Notes: generated by a model from the sequence alone, not told the origin. A stretch of DNA of 64,000 nucleotides from JANXSG01 sp038203935 (GCA_038203935.1 JBBRDM010000002.1:1-64000); one strand, 5' to 3'. Numbered from the stretch's first letter, positions 1 through 8,831 are shown. Numbers and translations: made by a program.

Positions 1-32
1 CTGCTCTAACGATTGAAATGTATTTGTTTATG

Positions 33-66
33 GATAACTGCTCGCCTGCTGAACATCAGTGATGTA
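33..66 (+). repeat. Dispersed repeat family B, short copy
   Basis: The core AACTGCTCGCCTGC followed by AACATCAGTGA is nearly the same as a longer copy at 52201-52343 and, in reverse orientation, at 61803-61964. Only the core is recognisable here, so this is a fragment or a diverged copy. The rest of 1-343 shows no convincing gene. Confidence 0.55.
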
Positions 67-343
67 ACTCGATCTTTTTCAAAATTCGCGCAGAGACGCC
101 AATCTACAAACTTTTGAAGCAGGGTACGTACTAACAATTGAAACCAGGCGTGTATAATATCGTAGAAAAAATGAATATTCCGCATCAAGCTCATGCAAAC
201 TGATTTCAAACTTTGTGATTACACTCAGTTGCGATTTTCTCTATAAACTACTGGATTATTTACTGCACCTGAGCGTGCGGTTTGAACCAAACTAAGATTT
301 TCTGAGTATTTTGTGTACAAATCTCCTTTCTAAGTTCATCTCC

Positions 344-2008
344 ATGGAAAATACGGCCACATTAGAAGCTCCAGAAAGTTCTCCCCCGGCTCCGGCAGCG
401 CCCCGGCGTGATTTCCGCCGATGGCTCTGGGTGCTGGATATGGTTCTATTTCTGATCATAACTGCTGCTGCATTTCCCATCCGAATGCAGAGTGCCAGTG
501 GAGATCTCTGGGGGGATGAAGGCGATTATGCAGTTGCCAGCACCAAAAGTATACAATCTTTGCGATGGGATCGATCAGACGATCCTAAACATCCTTTGGC
601 CCTCATTGAGCTGCGGCACTACCATCCTCCGCTTCTTTCCTACGCTCTTAAAACAGCCCATCATTTCGGCGCTGATGAACAAACACTCCGCTTTCCCTTT
701 ATTCTAGCAGGGTGTATAACCATCGGACTGGTCTACCTATGCGGTGTATCTCTCTATGCTGGAAGACGTGAAATTGCACTAGGCGCCGCGCTGATTGCCC
801 TGAATATGCCTCTGCATGTCCGTTCATCCGCCCATGCAATCCCGTGGCCGTTTATCGGAATGCTGTTCATGGCCTTGACCTGGACTCTGCTCAAATACGC
901 AGAGACCAGACGGTCGTTCTGGTTATCAGCGACGGTAGTAGTGCTGGGGATCCTGTTTACCCATTCAGAGATGTTCTATCCTGCACTCCTAATGACCGCC
1001 CTCGCGTCTCCTTTTGTGTTCTGGCCGGAGATCAAAGAGCGAACAAGGCGCAGAAGTATTGCAAAAGGTCTCGGTTCAGGATTAATTATTGCGTTAATTC
1101 TAATTTTTCTTCTCTGGCCGGCTGGAATACTGGGTGGCTCGTTACGAATGCTTTCACACTATGTGGGAGTCTCGCATGAACTAATTCCAGTTATGATAGC
1201 AGGCGTCTACTATCCCATCGCACCGAAAACCGCTTACGCCTATTGGCTCTGGAACGATTACAAGCCATTTGCATACCTCTATATCGCAGGTGCAGGAGGG
1301 CTGATTCTGCTGCTGCTATTCCGCAAAGGGTCGCGGCCAATCGGAATTGTCACCGCCGCTGCAATTCTACTGCTCGCTGTGGCGCATCGGGCACACATCA
1401 TAGGCCCGGAATATCTTGCCCATGTTACTCCCTTCCTCGCGCTGATCGCAGGTCTTTCGTTTATGGCACTGGCTTCGCTCTGGCGGCCGCTGGGAATTCT
1501 TGCCGTTATTTTTTGCTGCTGGCATACGATACCATGGAAGCCTTCCAGCTCCCTGCGGGAAAGAGATGCTGGAGAGCAGACTCCACGCTGGAGTTCTGCT
1601 GCCGTCTATTTAAAAAAGAATTGGGTGCCCGGTGATTCGATAACTATCGGCCCGCAGACGGTGGGAGTTGCGAGGTGGTACATCAGAAATGTGGCCTTGA
1701 TTAATGCAGACGATGCGCACATTCTCCCGCTCCAGGTGATCAAGCCGGGGAGAAATATGATGGCGAAACTTACAAACAGTAAAATCCGTTACGTTATGAT
1801 CAGCAGCGCATTCGTCGATCATCCCGATATAGACCCCGCGCTTTCCAAAACCCTTAAAACATGGCAGAGCGTTTATAAAAGCAAGGAACGGGCGAACAGA
1901 AAACCCCGCATGAGAATATATGAGGCTCCTCTTGTTATTCCTATTCCCACACTGGCTTTCCCAAATCCGATAGAGAAGCTGTTACCTGCAATAAAACCAA
2001 TATATTGA
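344..2008 (+). CDS. GT39/ArnT-like polytopic glycosyltransferase
   Basis: Integral membrane protein of about 554 residues that resembles the dolichyl-phosphate-mannose mannosyltransferase/ArnT superfamily (GT39/GT83, GT-C fold). These enzymes transfer a sugar from a polyprenyl-phosphate donor on the outer face of the cytoplasmic membrane. A first hydrophobic helix (residues about 29-45) is followed by the acidic loop GDEGDY (57-62), where the family carries its catalytic acidic residue, and by HYHPPL (92-97), the usual loop-1 motif. About ten further hydrophobic helices follow, then a soluble C-terminal part of about 170 residues. I chose the ATG at 344; an in-frame TTG at 311 would add 11 residues and neither has a strong ribosome site. 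The substrate is unknown. The gene stands alone, 97 bp before the DUF1080 gene. Confidence 0.75.
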   Translation: MENTATLEAPESSPPAPAAPRRDFRRWLWVLDMVLFLIITAAAFPIRMQSASGDLWGDEGDYAVASTKSIQSLRWDRSDDPKHPLALIELRHYHPPLLSYALKTAHHFGADEQTLRFPFILAGCITIGLVYLCGVSLYAGRREIALGAALIALNMPLHVRSSAHAIPWPFIGMLFMALTWTLLKYAETRRSFWLSATVVVLGILFTHSEMFYPALLMTALASPFVFWPEIKERTRRRSIAKGLGSGLIIALILIFLLWPAGILGGSLRMLSHYVGVSHELIPVMIAGVYYPIAPKTAYAYWLWNDYKPFAYLYIAGAGGLILLLLFRKGSRPIGIVTAAAILLLAVAHRAHIIGPEYLAHVTPFLALIAGLSFMALASLWRPLGILAVIFCCWHTIPWKPSSSLRERDAGEQTPRWSSAAVYLKKNWVPGDSITIGPQTVGVARWYIRNVALINADDAHILPLQVIKPGRNMMAKLTNSKIRYVMISSAFVDHPDIDPALSKTLKTWQSVYKSKERANRKPRMRIYEAPLVIPIPTLAFPNPIEKLLPAIKPIY

Positions 2009-2105
2009 ACTGCAGGTAAAGGAGTTGCTGCGGGTTCTGTCGAAACGCTGCAGTATGATCTCAACGTTTCCCGGTATTTACCATTTTTTGAGGAGAACAA
2101 TCACT

Positions 2106-2813
2106 ATGGCGCTTGGTTACAACGACACCCCTATTCTTCCCGACAGCGGTTACCACGTTCACGATGGCGACCGTCCACAGCCTCCTATCGTATTCCCCGG
2201 TTCACCTCCTGCTTCCGCTTTGCCCCCTTCCGATGCAAAAGTACTCTTTGATGGCACGAGCCTGAATGGCTGGCAGGGAAAGAATGGGACTGCTGAGTGG
2301 AAGCTGGAAAATGGATATATGGAAGTGGCGCCTAAAACTGGAGATATTGGGACTGCCGAATCGTTTGGTGATATCCAGCTTCATATTGAATGGATGTCAC
2401 CAATCGAAGTCAAGGGAGAAGGCCAGGGACGCGGCAACAGCGGCGTTTTTCTCATGGATAGATACGAAATACAGGTGCTCGACTGTTTCGATAATCTTAC
2501 ATACTCTGATGGCACCACCGGCGCAATTTATGGCCAGTATCCTCCCCTGGTAAATGCATGCCGTAAGCCCGGAGAATGGCAGGCCTACGATATTCTCTGG
2601 AGAGCTCCGAAATGGGATGGAGACCGCCTAATAAGCCCAGCCTGCGTAACGCTGCTGCATAATGGAGTTGTTCTGCACTTTAATCAAGCGCTGCAGGGTG
2701 CCACCGGGCATCGAAACATTCCCGGATATTCACCACATGGCGACGGCCCGATTCGCCTGCAGGATCATGGCGACCTCGTACGCTTCAGAAATATCTGGGT
2801 TCGCCCGCTTTGA
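2106..2813 (+). CDS. DUF1080 (3-keto-disaccharide hydrolase-like) protein
   Basis: Protein of 235 residues. The segment LFDGTSLNGW (near residue 50) and GRGNSGVFL plus YEIQVLD further on are the standard landmarks of the DUF1080 family, a concanavalin-like beta sandwich now named 3-keto-disaccharide hydrolase and common in planctomycetes and related phyla. The N-terminus GYNDTPILP...VHDGDRPQPP is also typical of one DUF1080 subgroup. No signal peptide is visible, so the protein is probably cytoplasmic. The ATG at 2106 has a good ribosome site (AGGAG at 2091-2095, 10 nt spacing), which rules out the longer frame from 2025. Its stop overlaps the TTG start of the toxin-like gene by four bases. 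The substrate is not known from sequence. Confidence 0.88.
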   Translation: MALGYNDTPILPDSGYHVHDGDRPQPPIVFPGSPPASALPPSDAKVLFDGTSLNGWQGKNGTAEWKLENGYMEVAPKTGDIGTAESFGDIQLHIEWMSPIEVKGEGQGRGNSGVFLMDRYEIQVLDCFDNLTYSDGTTGAIYGQYPPLVNACRKPGEWQAYDILWRAPKWDGDRLISPACVTLLHNGVVLHFNQALQGATGHRNIPGYSPHGDGPIRLQDHGDLVRFRNIWVRPL

Positions 2814-3193
2814 AGAAACAGGGGCTAAATGATAGGAAGTTTAAAATATATTTTTATACTTCCGAACGTGGACAGAAAAATGTTAGAATATTTTTGAGAG
2901 AACTGCCACCTAAACATCGAGTAAAATGTATAGAATATTTAAACAGATTACGTCAACATGGTAAGAATTTACCCAAAAACATTATTTCACATCTAGAAAA
3001 AGAGTTGTGGGAAGTTCGCCCGGAATACGGAGGAATTGAATACCGATTCCTTTTTTTCTTCCATCGCGATATTAAAATTGGCGTAGCCACCGCTCTAGTC
3101 AAAAAGAAACAGCGTTTAGACCGTAGTATAATAGAACGTGGTTTACGATTAATCGAAGAGATGAGAGCAGAATGGCAGGAGCAAGAAAAATGA
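2810..3193 (+). CDS. RelE/HigB-like toxin, phage Gp49 family
   Basis: Protein of 127 residues resembling the phage-derived Gp49/HigB branch of RelE-type toxins, which are mRNA interferases acting on the ribosome. Visible landmarks are the N-terminal strand FKIYFYTS, a basic helix region, the LEKELWEVRPEYGGIEYRF block (a hallmark of the family: L..gLwElR...g..yRv) and a basic FFHRD...LVKKKQR core. The TTG start overlaps the stop of the DUF1080 gene by 4 bp and there is no strong ribosome site, so translation may be coupled. The toxin precedes its presumed antitoxin, the HigBA order. Codon use is clearly more AT-rich than in the upstream gene, which suggests acquisition. Toxicity is inferred from family only. 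Confidence 0.8.
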   Translation: MKKQGLNDRKFKIYFYTSERGQKNVRIFLRELPPKHRVKCIEYLNRLRQHGKNLPKNIISHLEKELWEVRPEYGGIEYRFLFFFHRDIKIGVATALVKKKQRLDRSIIERGLRLIEEMRAEWQEQEK

Positions 3194-3453
3194 GCAAGTT
3201 CGATGATAAAATTGAACTAAAACGTCAGATAGCAAGCGAAACGGATGCAGAGATTGCTTTCGGTAAATATCTGGAACTATCGAATGTTGATTATGATGAT
3301 TTCCTGGAACAGTGGAGGATCAATCAGAATCAATTTAATTTAATTAGTCATTTCCTCTACGGGTTAAATGATGACGTCTCTTCTTTACCTCCTGCATTAG
3401 CGGTAATACTTAAAGCCATTCGCCAGCTTCCCAATCAGCCAATCGCAGCATGA
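3190..3453 (+). CDS. Probable antitoxin partner of the Gp49-like toxin
   Basis: Small acidic protein of 87 residues starting at an ATG that overlaps the toxin stop (ATGA) with AGGA at 3177-3180 as ribosome site. Position, size, overlap and charge (many D/E in the first half) fit an antitoxin. I cannot see a clear helix-turn-helix of the HigA/XRE kind, so the family is not assigned. The protein could be a divergent antitoxin whose DNA-binding part is unrecognisable or missing. An alternative in-frame ATG at 3172 would add six residues but lacks a better ribosome site. Confidence 0.6.
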   Translation: MSKFDDKIELKRQIASETDAEIAFGKYLELSNVDYDDFLEQWRINQNQFNLISHFLYGLNDDVSSLPPALAVILKAIRQLPNQPIAA

Positions 3454-3519
3454 TTTGTGCACTTCCGTTTTTTCCATGACGAACACAAATCAAATAATAA
3501 ATATTCGGATAAATTAAGT

Positions 3520-3975
3520 ATGAACTCAAAAATGGAAAATGATGCTGGAGCACCTTATGTGCTCGTGGTGGACGATGATTTGTTTTTTTCTGTGCGGATA
3601 GAAACGACGCTGAAAAAAATCGGATATGCGGTGGATGTAGTCGGTACAGCAGATAAGGCGATGGAGAAGCTTACGGAAAAACATGTCGCGTTAGTTATAA
3701 TTAACTTTCGCGCCTCTAAATTTTCAGCGGCTGACCTGGTTCGTTCTATTAAAGTGAAAAACGCCTCCATTGCAGTACTCTGCTTTATGCCGCATATGCA
3801 GATGCCTGAGCTGAAACCGCTCGCGCGGGCGGCTGGAGCCGATTTGATAGTAGCAAATTCCGCACTTACGATGAGATTGCCGCAGCTTGCCGCAAAGCTT
3901 GCGCCTTTAGATGGAGCACAAGCCAGTATCGCGGAGGCACAAGCTATTCAATCTTTATCAGACGAGGATGCTTAA
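3520..3975 (+). CDS. Pseudo-receiver (CheY-like) domain protein
   Basis: Protein of 151 residues with a CheY-like fold. The acidic pocket VVDDD (residues 16-20) and the alternating strand/helix pattern are intact. The phosphoacceptor aspartate position is an asparagine (N62 in VIINFRAS), the conserved switch Thr/Ser after strand 4 is replaced (C88 in VLCFMPH), and the conserved Lys after strand 5 is missing (A112 in IVANSAL). It therefore probably cannot be phosphorylated in the normal way and would work as a constitutive or ligand-tuned interaction module. No output domain follows; about 30 residues form a low-complexity tail. It is convergent with phoU of the phosphate operon, with a 17 bp gap. 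The ATG at 3532 is an equally possible start. Confidence 0.8.
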   Translation: MNSKMENDAGAPYVLVVDDDLFFSVRIETTLKKIGYAVDVVGTADKAMEKLTEKHVALVIINFRASKFSAADLVRSIKVKNASIAVLCFMPHMQMPELKPLARAAGADLIVANSALTMRLPQLAAKLAPLDGAQASIAEAQAIQSLSDEDA

Positions 3976-3992
3976 AAGGTGAGGCGGCTTTT

Positions 3993-4688
3993 CTATACTG
4001 CCTTGTCTGCGGTTTGCTTTGAAGGATGGTAATGCTGTATCAGTTCACCAGTCTCAATGAAGCTTACTCGTTCCGCAATATTCACCACATGGTCACTCAC
4101 GCGTTCGAGATATTTGGCAGCAAATAGAACATTCATTGCCAGCAGGCTTCTGGATGGATCACGCTGCATTAATTCTGTAAGCTGAGTCCGCATTTGATGA
4201 TAGAGATTGTCCACGGCGTCATCGTCATTGATCACTTTATCTACAAGCTCCAGGTCTTGGTGCACGAATGCCTGGAGCGCATCCCGGAACATACTGCGTG
4301 ACCGCTGAGAAAGCAGGGGAATATCGACTAGCGGCCGATACAGTTCCTCCGCGCGTGCAATTCTTCTGCCGATCTTGGCTATATCTACTGCATAGTCAGC
4401 AATTCTCTCGATATCTGTAATGACTTTTATAGCAGTACCAATAATGCGCAGGTCTCGGGCGACAGGCTGCTGTGTCGCGATGAGCAGCAGTGAGCGATTT
4501 TCTATTTCAACATCAAGCTGATCGACGGTGTCGTCCTGTCTGATTACACTGGTAGCAAGATCAATATTGCCAGAAACTAGCGCGTCGACAGCCCCGCCAA
4601 GCATATTATCAGCACACGTCGCCATTTCCAGAATTTTATCCTGAAGCGTTCGAATTTCAATATCGAAGTTTGCACGAGTGGTTATCAT
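3993..4688 (-). CDS. phoU: Phosphate signalling protein PhoU
   Basis: Protein of 231 residues with the two-fold PhoU helical-bundle repeat. The first repeat contains RQDDTVDQLDVEIENRSLLLIA and ARDLRIIGTAIKVITDIERIADYAVDIAK, the second has INDDDAVDNLYHQM and LFAAKYLERVSDHVVNIAERV. These E/D-x3-D metal-binding motifs are the family signature. PhoU links the Pst transporter to the phosphate-sensing histidine kinase and keeps the Pho regulon off when phosphate is plentiful. It is the last gene of the minus-strand pst operon, 43 bp after pstB. Length and motifs are normal. Confidence 0.95.
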   Translation of the reverse strand: MITTRANFDIEIRTLQDKILEMATCADNMLGGAVDALVSGNIDLATSVIRQDDTVDQLDVEIENRSLLLIATQQPVARDLRIIGTAIKVITDIERIADYAVDIAKIGRRIARAEELYRPLVDIPLLSQRSRSMFRDALQAFVHQDLELVDKVINDDDAVDNLYHQMRTQLTELMQRDPSRSLLAMNVLFAAKYLERVSDHVVNIAERVSFIETGELIQHYHPSKQTADKAV

Positions 4689-4731
4689 ATCACTTCCCTA
4701 ACAAGTAGACGTATTTTATCTTTCAAAAGTA

Positions 4732-5493
4732 TCAGCCAAATCTTCCCTGAACATAGTCCTCGGTTCTTTTATCACCAGGTTTAGTAAATATCAGATTTGT
4801 ATCGCCTACTTCAACCATTTCGCCTTTCAGGAAAAATGCCGTGCGAGTCGATATACGTGCGGCCTGCTGCAGGTTATGGGTGACCACAATAATCGCAATC
4901 TTTTCCTTAAGGTCGTCAATCAATTGCTCGATTCTGAAAGTCGAATTCGGGTCGAGCGCCGAACATGGTTCATCCATTAAAATCACTTCGGGATCTACCG
5001 CAAGCACCCGTGCAATGCACAGCCTCTGCTGCTGGCCGCCTGATAATTCATAGGCAGATTTTTTCAGCGAATCTTTGACCTCATCCCAAAGCGCTGCTTG
5101 AGTCAGGCTGCGCTGAACGATTTCGTCTAACTTTCCACGATTTCGCTCTCCGTGAATTTTAGGGCCATAAGCTACATTATCCCATATGCTCATCGGAAAC
5201 GGGTTCGGTTTCTGAAATACCATGCCGATTCGCTTTCGGAGCCTCACCACATCTACATTTATTCCATATATCTCCATGCCATCGAACAGTATGCTTCCCT
5301 CAATCCTTGCAGTGGGAATTAGATCGTTCATTCTGTTGATGGTTCGCAGGAAGGTAGTTTTTCCGCAGCCTGAAGGGCCGATCAGTGCGAGCACCTGATG
5401 ATCGGTTAAAGTAATATTGATATCATTCAAAGCCTGCACCTTGCCGTAGAAAAAATTCACGTGCGAAGCTTTAATTCGTGTTTCCGCAGCCAT
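4732..5493 (-). CDS. pstB: Phosphate ABC transporter ATPase PstB
   Basis: ATPase subunit of the high-affinity phosphate importer, 253 residues. Walker A is GPSGCGKTT (39-47), the signature is LSGGQQQRL and Walker B is VILMDEPCSALD; the PstB-typical phrases RTINRMNDL and VFQKPNPFPMSIWDNVAYGP are present. The start at 5493 is chosen because a GAGG ribosome site lies just upstream and the product then has the usual PstB length; an upstream in-frame ATG at 5577 would add 28 unconserved residues. It would energise the fused PstC-PstA permease encoded just upstream. Confidence 0.95.
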   Translation of the reverse strand: MAAETRIKASHVNFFYGKVQALNDINITLTDHQVLALIGPSGCGKTTFLRTINRMNDLIPTARIEGSILFDGMEIYGINVDVVRLRKRIGMVFQKPNPFPMSIWDNVAYGPKIHGERNRGKLDEIVQRSLTQAALWDEVKDSLKKSAYELSGGQQQRLCIARVLAVDPEVILMDEPCSALDPNSTFRIEQLIDDLKEKIAIIVVTHNLQQAARISTRTAFFLKGEMVEVGDTNLIFTKPGDKRTEDYVQGRFG

Positions 5494-5614
5494 CGTTACC
5501 TCAGGACCGTTCCACGCACGATTCTCAGCATAACTGTTCGAATTCCCGATTACTTTTTTTATATTATTATCGATCATGTGTTTCTATCCGGTACATCGTT
5601 ATCATCTCAAAATG

Positions 5615-7708
5615 TTAATTCGTCTGCATCTTGCTGCGTGTAGCAATCCTGGCAAGCAGGCTAAAAATGAATACCATTGCTACCAGGACAAGAGAAGCTG
5701 CCCAGGACTGGCTTATCGAAAGGGAATCCGGCTGATCGCTGAGCGTAAAAATCTGCATGGGCAAAGAAGCCAGCCGACCTCGAACATCTGTCTGCCAGAG
5801 GCTGCTTGAACCTGCTGCAATAAGCAGCGGAGCCGTTTCTCCAGCGATTCTGGAGAGAGCTAAAAGTACTCCAGTAACGATTCCACCGCGTGCGGAAGGA
5901 AGCACTACCTTCCAGATCGTTCTCGATTTCGATGCCCCCAGCGCAAGGGAAGCTTCCCTGATAGAATTTGGAACGAGCCGGACAAGCTCTTCTGTAGTGC
6001 GCATGATAGTTGGAATGGCCATAACCCCCAGAGCAAATCCGCCGGCAAGACCAAAATTACTGTGCGTCGGCAGCACTATCAGCGTAAATGCAAATATTCC
6101 TATCACAATAGAGGGAACTCCGCTTAAGAGATCTGCCGCAAATCGAATCGTGTTTCCAAGTCGACTATTTCCGAACTCTGCCAGATACAGGCCACCTAGA
6201 ATTCCAGTCGGAATACTGAGGAGTCCAGCCATCACCAAAAATAGCGCTGTACCGACTATCGCATGCAGCATACCGCCCTGTTCCGGATGCATTGGATTCG
6301 GTTTCATGAAAAACTGCATGTTTACAGAAGAAAACCCTTCTTTAACCACAACAAAAAGCAGTGATACCAGGGCGGTACATGCTGCAAAGGTAGATAACCA
6401 GCAGAGCATTAAAGAGAATTGGCTGCCAATTTTTCTCCATTTTAGAAAGTGCTTTTTCCCTGGCAATAGCGCATTCAGGCAGAAACAGGCCAGCAGAACA
6501 AACGCAGATATTTCAGCACCGCCAAACAAAGCGTGGAATCCATGGCTCTTGAGGTCTCGCCATATCTGGTAGGTATAAATTGCCGATGCCGCGATGATTA
6601 TAGATAAACGTCCAATGGCGGATACACCACTTTTCAAGACGGCCTGCCACATGGATCCGCTGCTTGAAGCAGAATTTGCTGTCGTTAGCCAGACCAGAGA
6701 GCGGGCGAATGCATTTATTATAATGGTGAGCAGAAATAGAGTGAATGCCACCAGCGTAAGTGATGAAAGATGCAGCGCACTATTTTGATTTCCGTATTGA
6801 TTTGCAAGAATGGAGGACATGGTGTTTCCGGCACGGAAGAGGGAAAAACTCGTCACGTCACCAGATTGGGGGATGGACAAAGAGTTTCCTATGACGATTG
6901 TTACGGCCATGGTCTCCCCCGCGGCTCTTCCCAGCGCGAGCATTCCAGCGCCAATGATCCCACTGCTGCCATTCTTCAGTACGACACTGCGAATTGCTTC
7001 CCAGCGTGTTGCCCCAAGCCCGATGGCCGCTTCGCGCTGTGCTGCAGGAACTGATTTTAACACGTCTCTCGCTATGGCAGTGATAAAAGGAAGAATCATC
7101 ACAGATAGTACGACACCAGCAACAAGAAAATCCTGACCTGATAGACCTGTATCCGGCATGCTGAAAAAAGGTATTTGCCCGAAGCTCCTATTCAGCCATA
7201 TCTCGAAATGCTGCTGGAAAAAAGGAACCAGATATTTCAGCGCCGCAAATCCATATACTATGCTCGGGACGGCAGCAAGGAGTTCAACCAGGATCGAAAT
7301 AGGGCTTTGCAGCCATGCAGGAGCCAGTTCAGATAGAAATATTGCAGAGCCTATTCCCAGAGGAATAGCCAGAATCATAGCCAGCCCGGAAGTGACGATC
7401 GTACCGTACAAAAAAGGAAGCACGCCGAAAAGTGATCCGATAGGCTTATCGGCATCTGGCGGAACAGGGTCCCATACCTTCGTTGTGAAGAAATTTAAGC
7501 CCATATGGTGGAATCCCTGTCGGGACATCCATAACAGGGTTCCTGCAATCGAAACAATAAGAATTAAGGCAGATAGAGAAAACAGGAATGAGATGGAATG
7601 AAAAGCACGATCTCCCAGGCCTCGAAAACCTGGTGATTTTGAAAGGCTCTGGCCAGTCCCTGATTTGATATTCGCACCTTTTAGCTTGTCATCCAGCATT
7701 TGAGACAT
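5615..7708 (-). CDS. pstCA: Fused phosphate permease PstC-PstA
   Basis: One 697-residue polypeptide joins both permease subunits of the phosphate ABC transporter, which are normally two genes. Residues about 35-340 match PstC (GSLFGVLPFLYGTIVTS, LAAVPSIVYGF, EAA loop QREAAIGLGATRWEAI at 224-239). Residues about 430-697 match PstA (MLHAIVGTALFLVMAG, LSGVPSIVIGIF, EAA loop IREASLALGASKSRTIW at 583-599). Between them a linker of about 85 residues carries two additional hydrophobic segments (about 366-382 and 400-416), an even number, so both halves keep the same membrane orientation. Both coupling loops face one PstB dimer. The reading frame is uninterrupted and there is no internal start with a good ribosome site that would clearly split it. 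It lies 6 bp after pstS. Confidence 0.93.
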   Translation of the reverse strand: MSQMLDDKLKGANIKSGTGQSLSKSPGFRGLGDRAFHSISFLFSLSALILIVSIAGTLLWMSRQGFHHMGLNFFTTKVWDPVPPDADKPIGSLFGVLPFLYGTIVTSGLAMILAIPLGIGSAIFLSELAPAWLQSPISILVELLAAVPSIVYGFAALKYLVPFFQQHFEIWLNRSFGQIPFFSMPDTGLSGQDFLVAGVVLSVMILPFITAIARDVLKSVPAAQREAAIGLGATRWEAIRSVVLKNGSSGIIGAGMLALGRAAGETMAVTIVIGNSLSIPQSGDVTSFSLFRAGNTMSSILANQYGNQNSALHLSSLTLVAFTLFLLTIIINAFARSLVWLTTANSASSSGSMWQAVLKSGVSAIGRLSIIIAASAIYTYQIWRDLKSHGFHALFGGAEISAFVLLACFCLNALLPGKKHFLKWRKIGSQFSLMLCWLSTFAACTALVSLLFVVVKEGFSSVNMQFFMKPNPMHPEQGGMLHAIVGTALFLVMAGLLSIPTGILGGLYLAEFGNSRLGNTIRFAADLLSGVPSIVIGIFAFTLIVLPTHSNFGLAGGFALGVMAIPTIMRTTEELVRLVPNSIREASLALGASKSRTIWKVVLPSARGGIVTGVLLALSRIAGETAPLLIAAGSSSLWQTDVRGRLASLPMQIFTLSDQPDSLSISQSWAASLVLVAMVFIFSLLARIATRSKMQTN

Positions 7709-7714
7709 TGTATA

Positions 7715-8752
7715 TTACTTTGCGGAGGACCCCTGAATAGATTTCAAACTTGCAATATTAATCTTTCGCAATGCGGGCGGTACGGGAGCATAGTACAGCG
7801 CCTTGACCATATCCTGCTGGGCATTTTGCATAGACCATGACCACAGTTTTGCTGCGAGTTTGGCATTTCCCAAGCTGGATCGATATATTATGATGTATGT
7901 CATACTGCAAATGGGGTAACTATTTATTCCGCCTGCATCGACAGTGGGTGTTTTTACATCTATTTTGAGCTGTTCCACATATTGCGATATGGCATATTCA
8001 GTCGATTCCACACTCGGAAATATGAAAGCCCCAGCCTTATTTCGAATAGCGCCATAGGTTAATTTTTGCTGGACTGCATACGCCAGCTCCGTATATCCCA
8101 CCGCTCCAGGAGTTCGCTGAACTACGGCTGCAACTCCAGAATTCCCTTTGCCGCTCAGGCCCCCGGTCCAGCTTACCGATTTTCCAGCCCCCACTTTAGC
8201 GGCCCACTCTTTATTTACTTTTTTGAGGTAGTGCGTGAAGATATAGGTAGTTCCAGAACCATCGGTCCGATGCACCGTACGGATAGGTATTTGAGGAATG
8301 TTGATTCCAGGGTTTGCTGATCTGATTGCGCCATCACCCCAGGATTTGATTTTACCTAGAAATATACCAGCTATAATTTCGGGAGTAAAATGGAGGCCAT
8401 TTGGGATTCCGGGTAAATTGTAGGTTAGAACTACCGCTCCACCGACCGTCGGAATATGAATAACTGGGCCGGGCATAGATTTCTCTTCCTCCGCACTGAG
8501 AGGAGCGTCACTTGCACCAAAATCGACGGTTCTGTTTTGGAGCTGCGTGATACCTGCACCGGAACCTACCGCCTGATAATTCACAGAGATTTTCGCAGAC
8601 TGTTGAAAGCGTGCAAACCAGAGTTTATAGATAGGTTCAGGAAATGTGGCGCCTGCTCCTTGTATGGTCTGTGCGTGAATGACGCATGTGAGATTAATCG
8701 TAAATAACCCTGCAAGACAAGCCGTTGCAATACAGTTTTTCCAGCAGTTCAT
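7715..8752 (-). CDS. pstS: Phosphate-binding protein PstS
   Basis: Periplasmic or secreted phosphate-binding protein of 345 residues. A signal peptide (CLAGLFTINLTCVIHAQ, residues about 12-28) is followed by QGAGATFPEPIYKLWF, GSGAGITQLQNRTVDFGASDAPL and RTDGSGTTYIFTHYL, the motifs that supply the phosphate-binding loops in the PstS family. There is no clear lipobox, so it may be free rather than lipid-anchored. The ATG at 8752 has a strong ribosome site (CGGAGG, 8766-8761). It is first in the operon pstS-pstCA-pstB-phoU and sits behind a Pho-box-like repeat array (8832-8869), so phosphate-starvation induction is expected. Confidence 0.95.
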   Translation of the reverse strand: MNCWKNCIATACLAGLFTINLTCVIHAQTIQGAGATFPEPIYKLWFARFQQSAKISVNYQAVGSGAGITQLQNRTVDFGASDAPLSAEEEKSMPGPVIHIPTVGGAVVLTYNLPGIPNGLHFTPEIIAGIFLGKIKSWGDGAIRSANPGINIPQIPIRTVHRTDGSGTTYIFTHYLKKVNKEWAAKVGAGKSVSWTGGLSGKGNSGVAAVVQRTPGAVGYTELAYAVQQKLTYGAIRNKAGAFIFPSVESTEYAISQYVEQLKIDVKTPTVDAGGINSYPICSMTYIIIYRSSLGNAKLAAKLWSWSMQNAQQDMVKALYYAPVPPALRKINIASLKSIQGSSAK

Positions 8753-8815
8753 GCAGATACCCTCCGTTCACCAGGACATTTTCCCTCAGGTGCGATAACA
8801 AATGTCTGTTAAAAT

Positions 8816-8821
8816 AGTGTA
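8816..8821 (-). promoter_or_regulatory. -10 element of the pst promoter
   Basis: On the minus strand the hexamer TACACT lies 10 nt downstream of the last Pho-box repeat and about 63 bp upstream of pstS. No good -35 hexamer precedes it, which fits an activator-dependent promoter where the Pho box takes over the -35 region. Confidence 0.45.
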
Positions 8822-8831
8822 TCTGCTGAAT

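Noticed and set aside
3457..3519. Longer N-terminus of the pseudo-receiver gene
   Set aside because: The 21 additional residues start on a TTG without ribosome site and lie before the conserved fold; the ATG at 3520 is more plausible.
5757..6572. Long open frame (about 271 codons) on the plus strand
   Set aside because: It runs antisense to pstCA, is Pro/Ser/Arg-rich without domain pattern and has no ribosome site. It is a shadow of the real gene.
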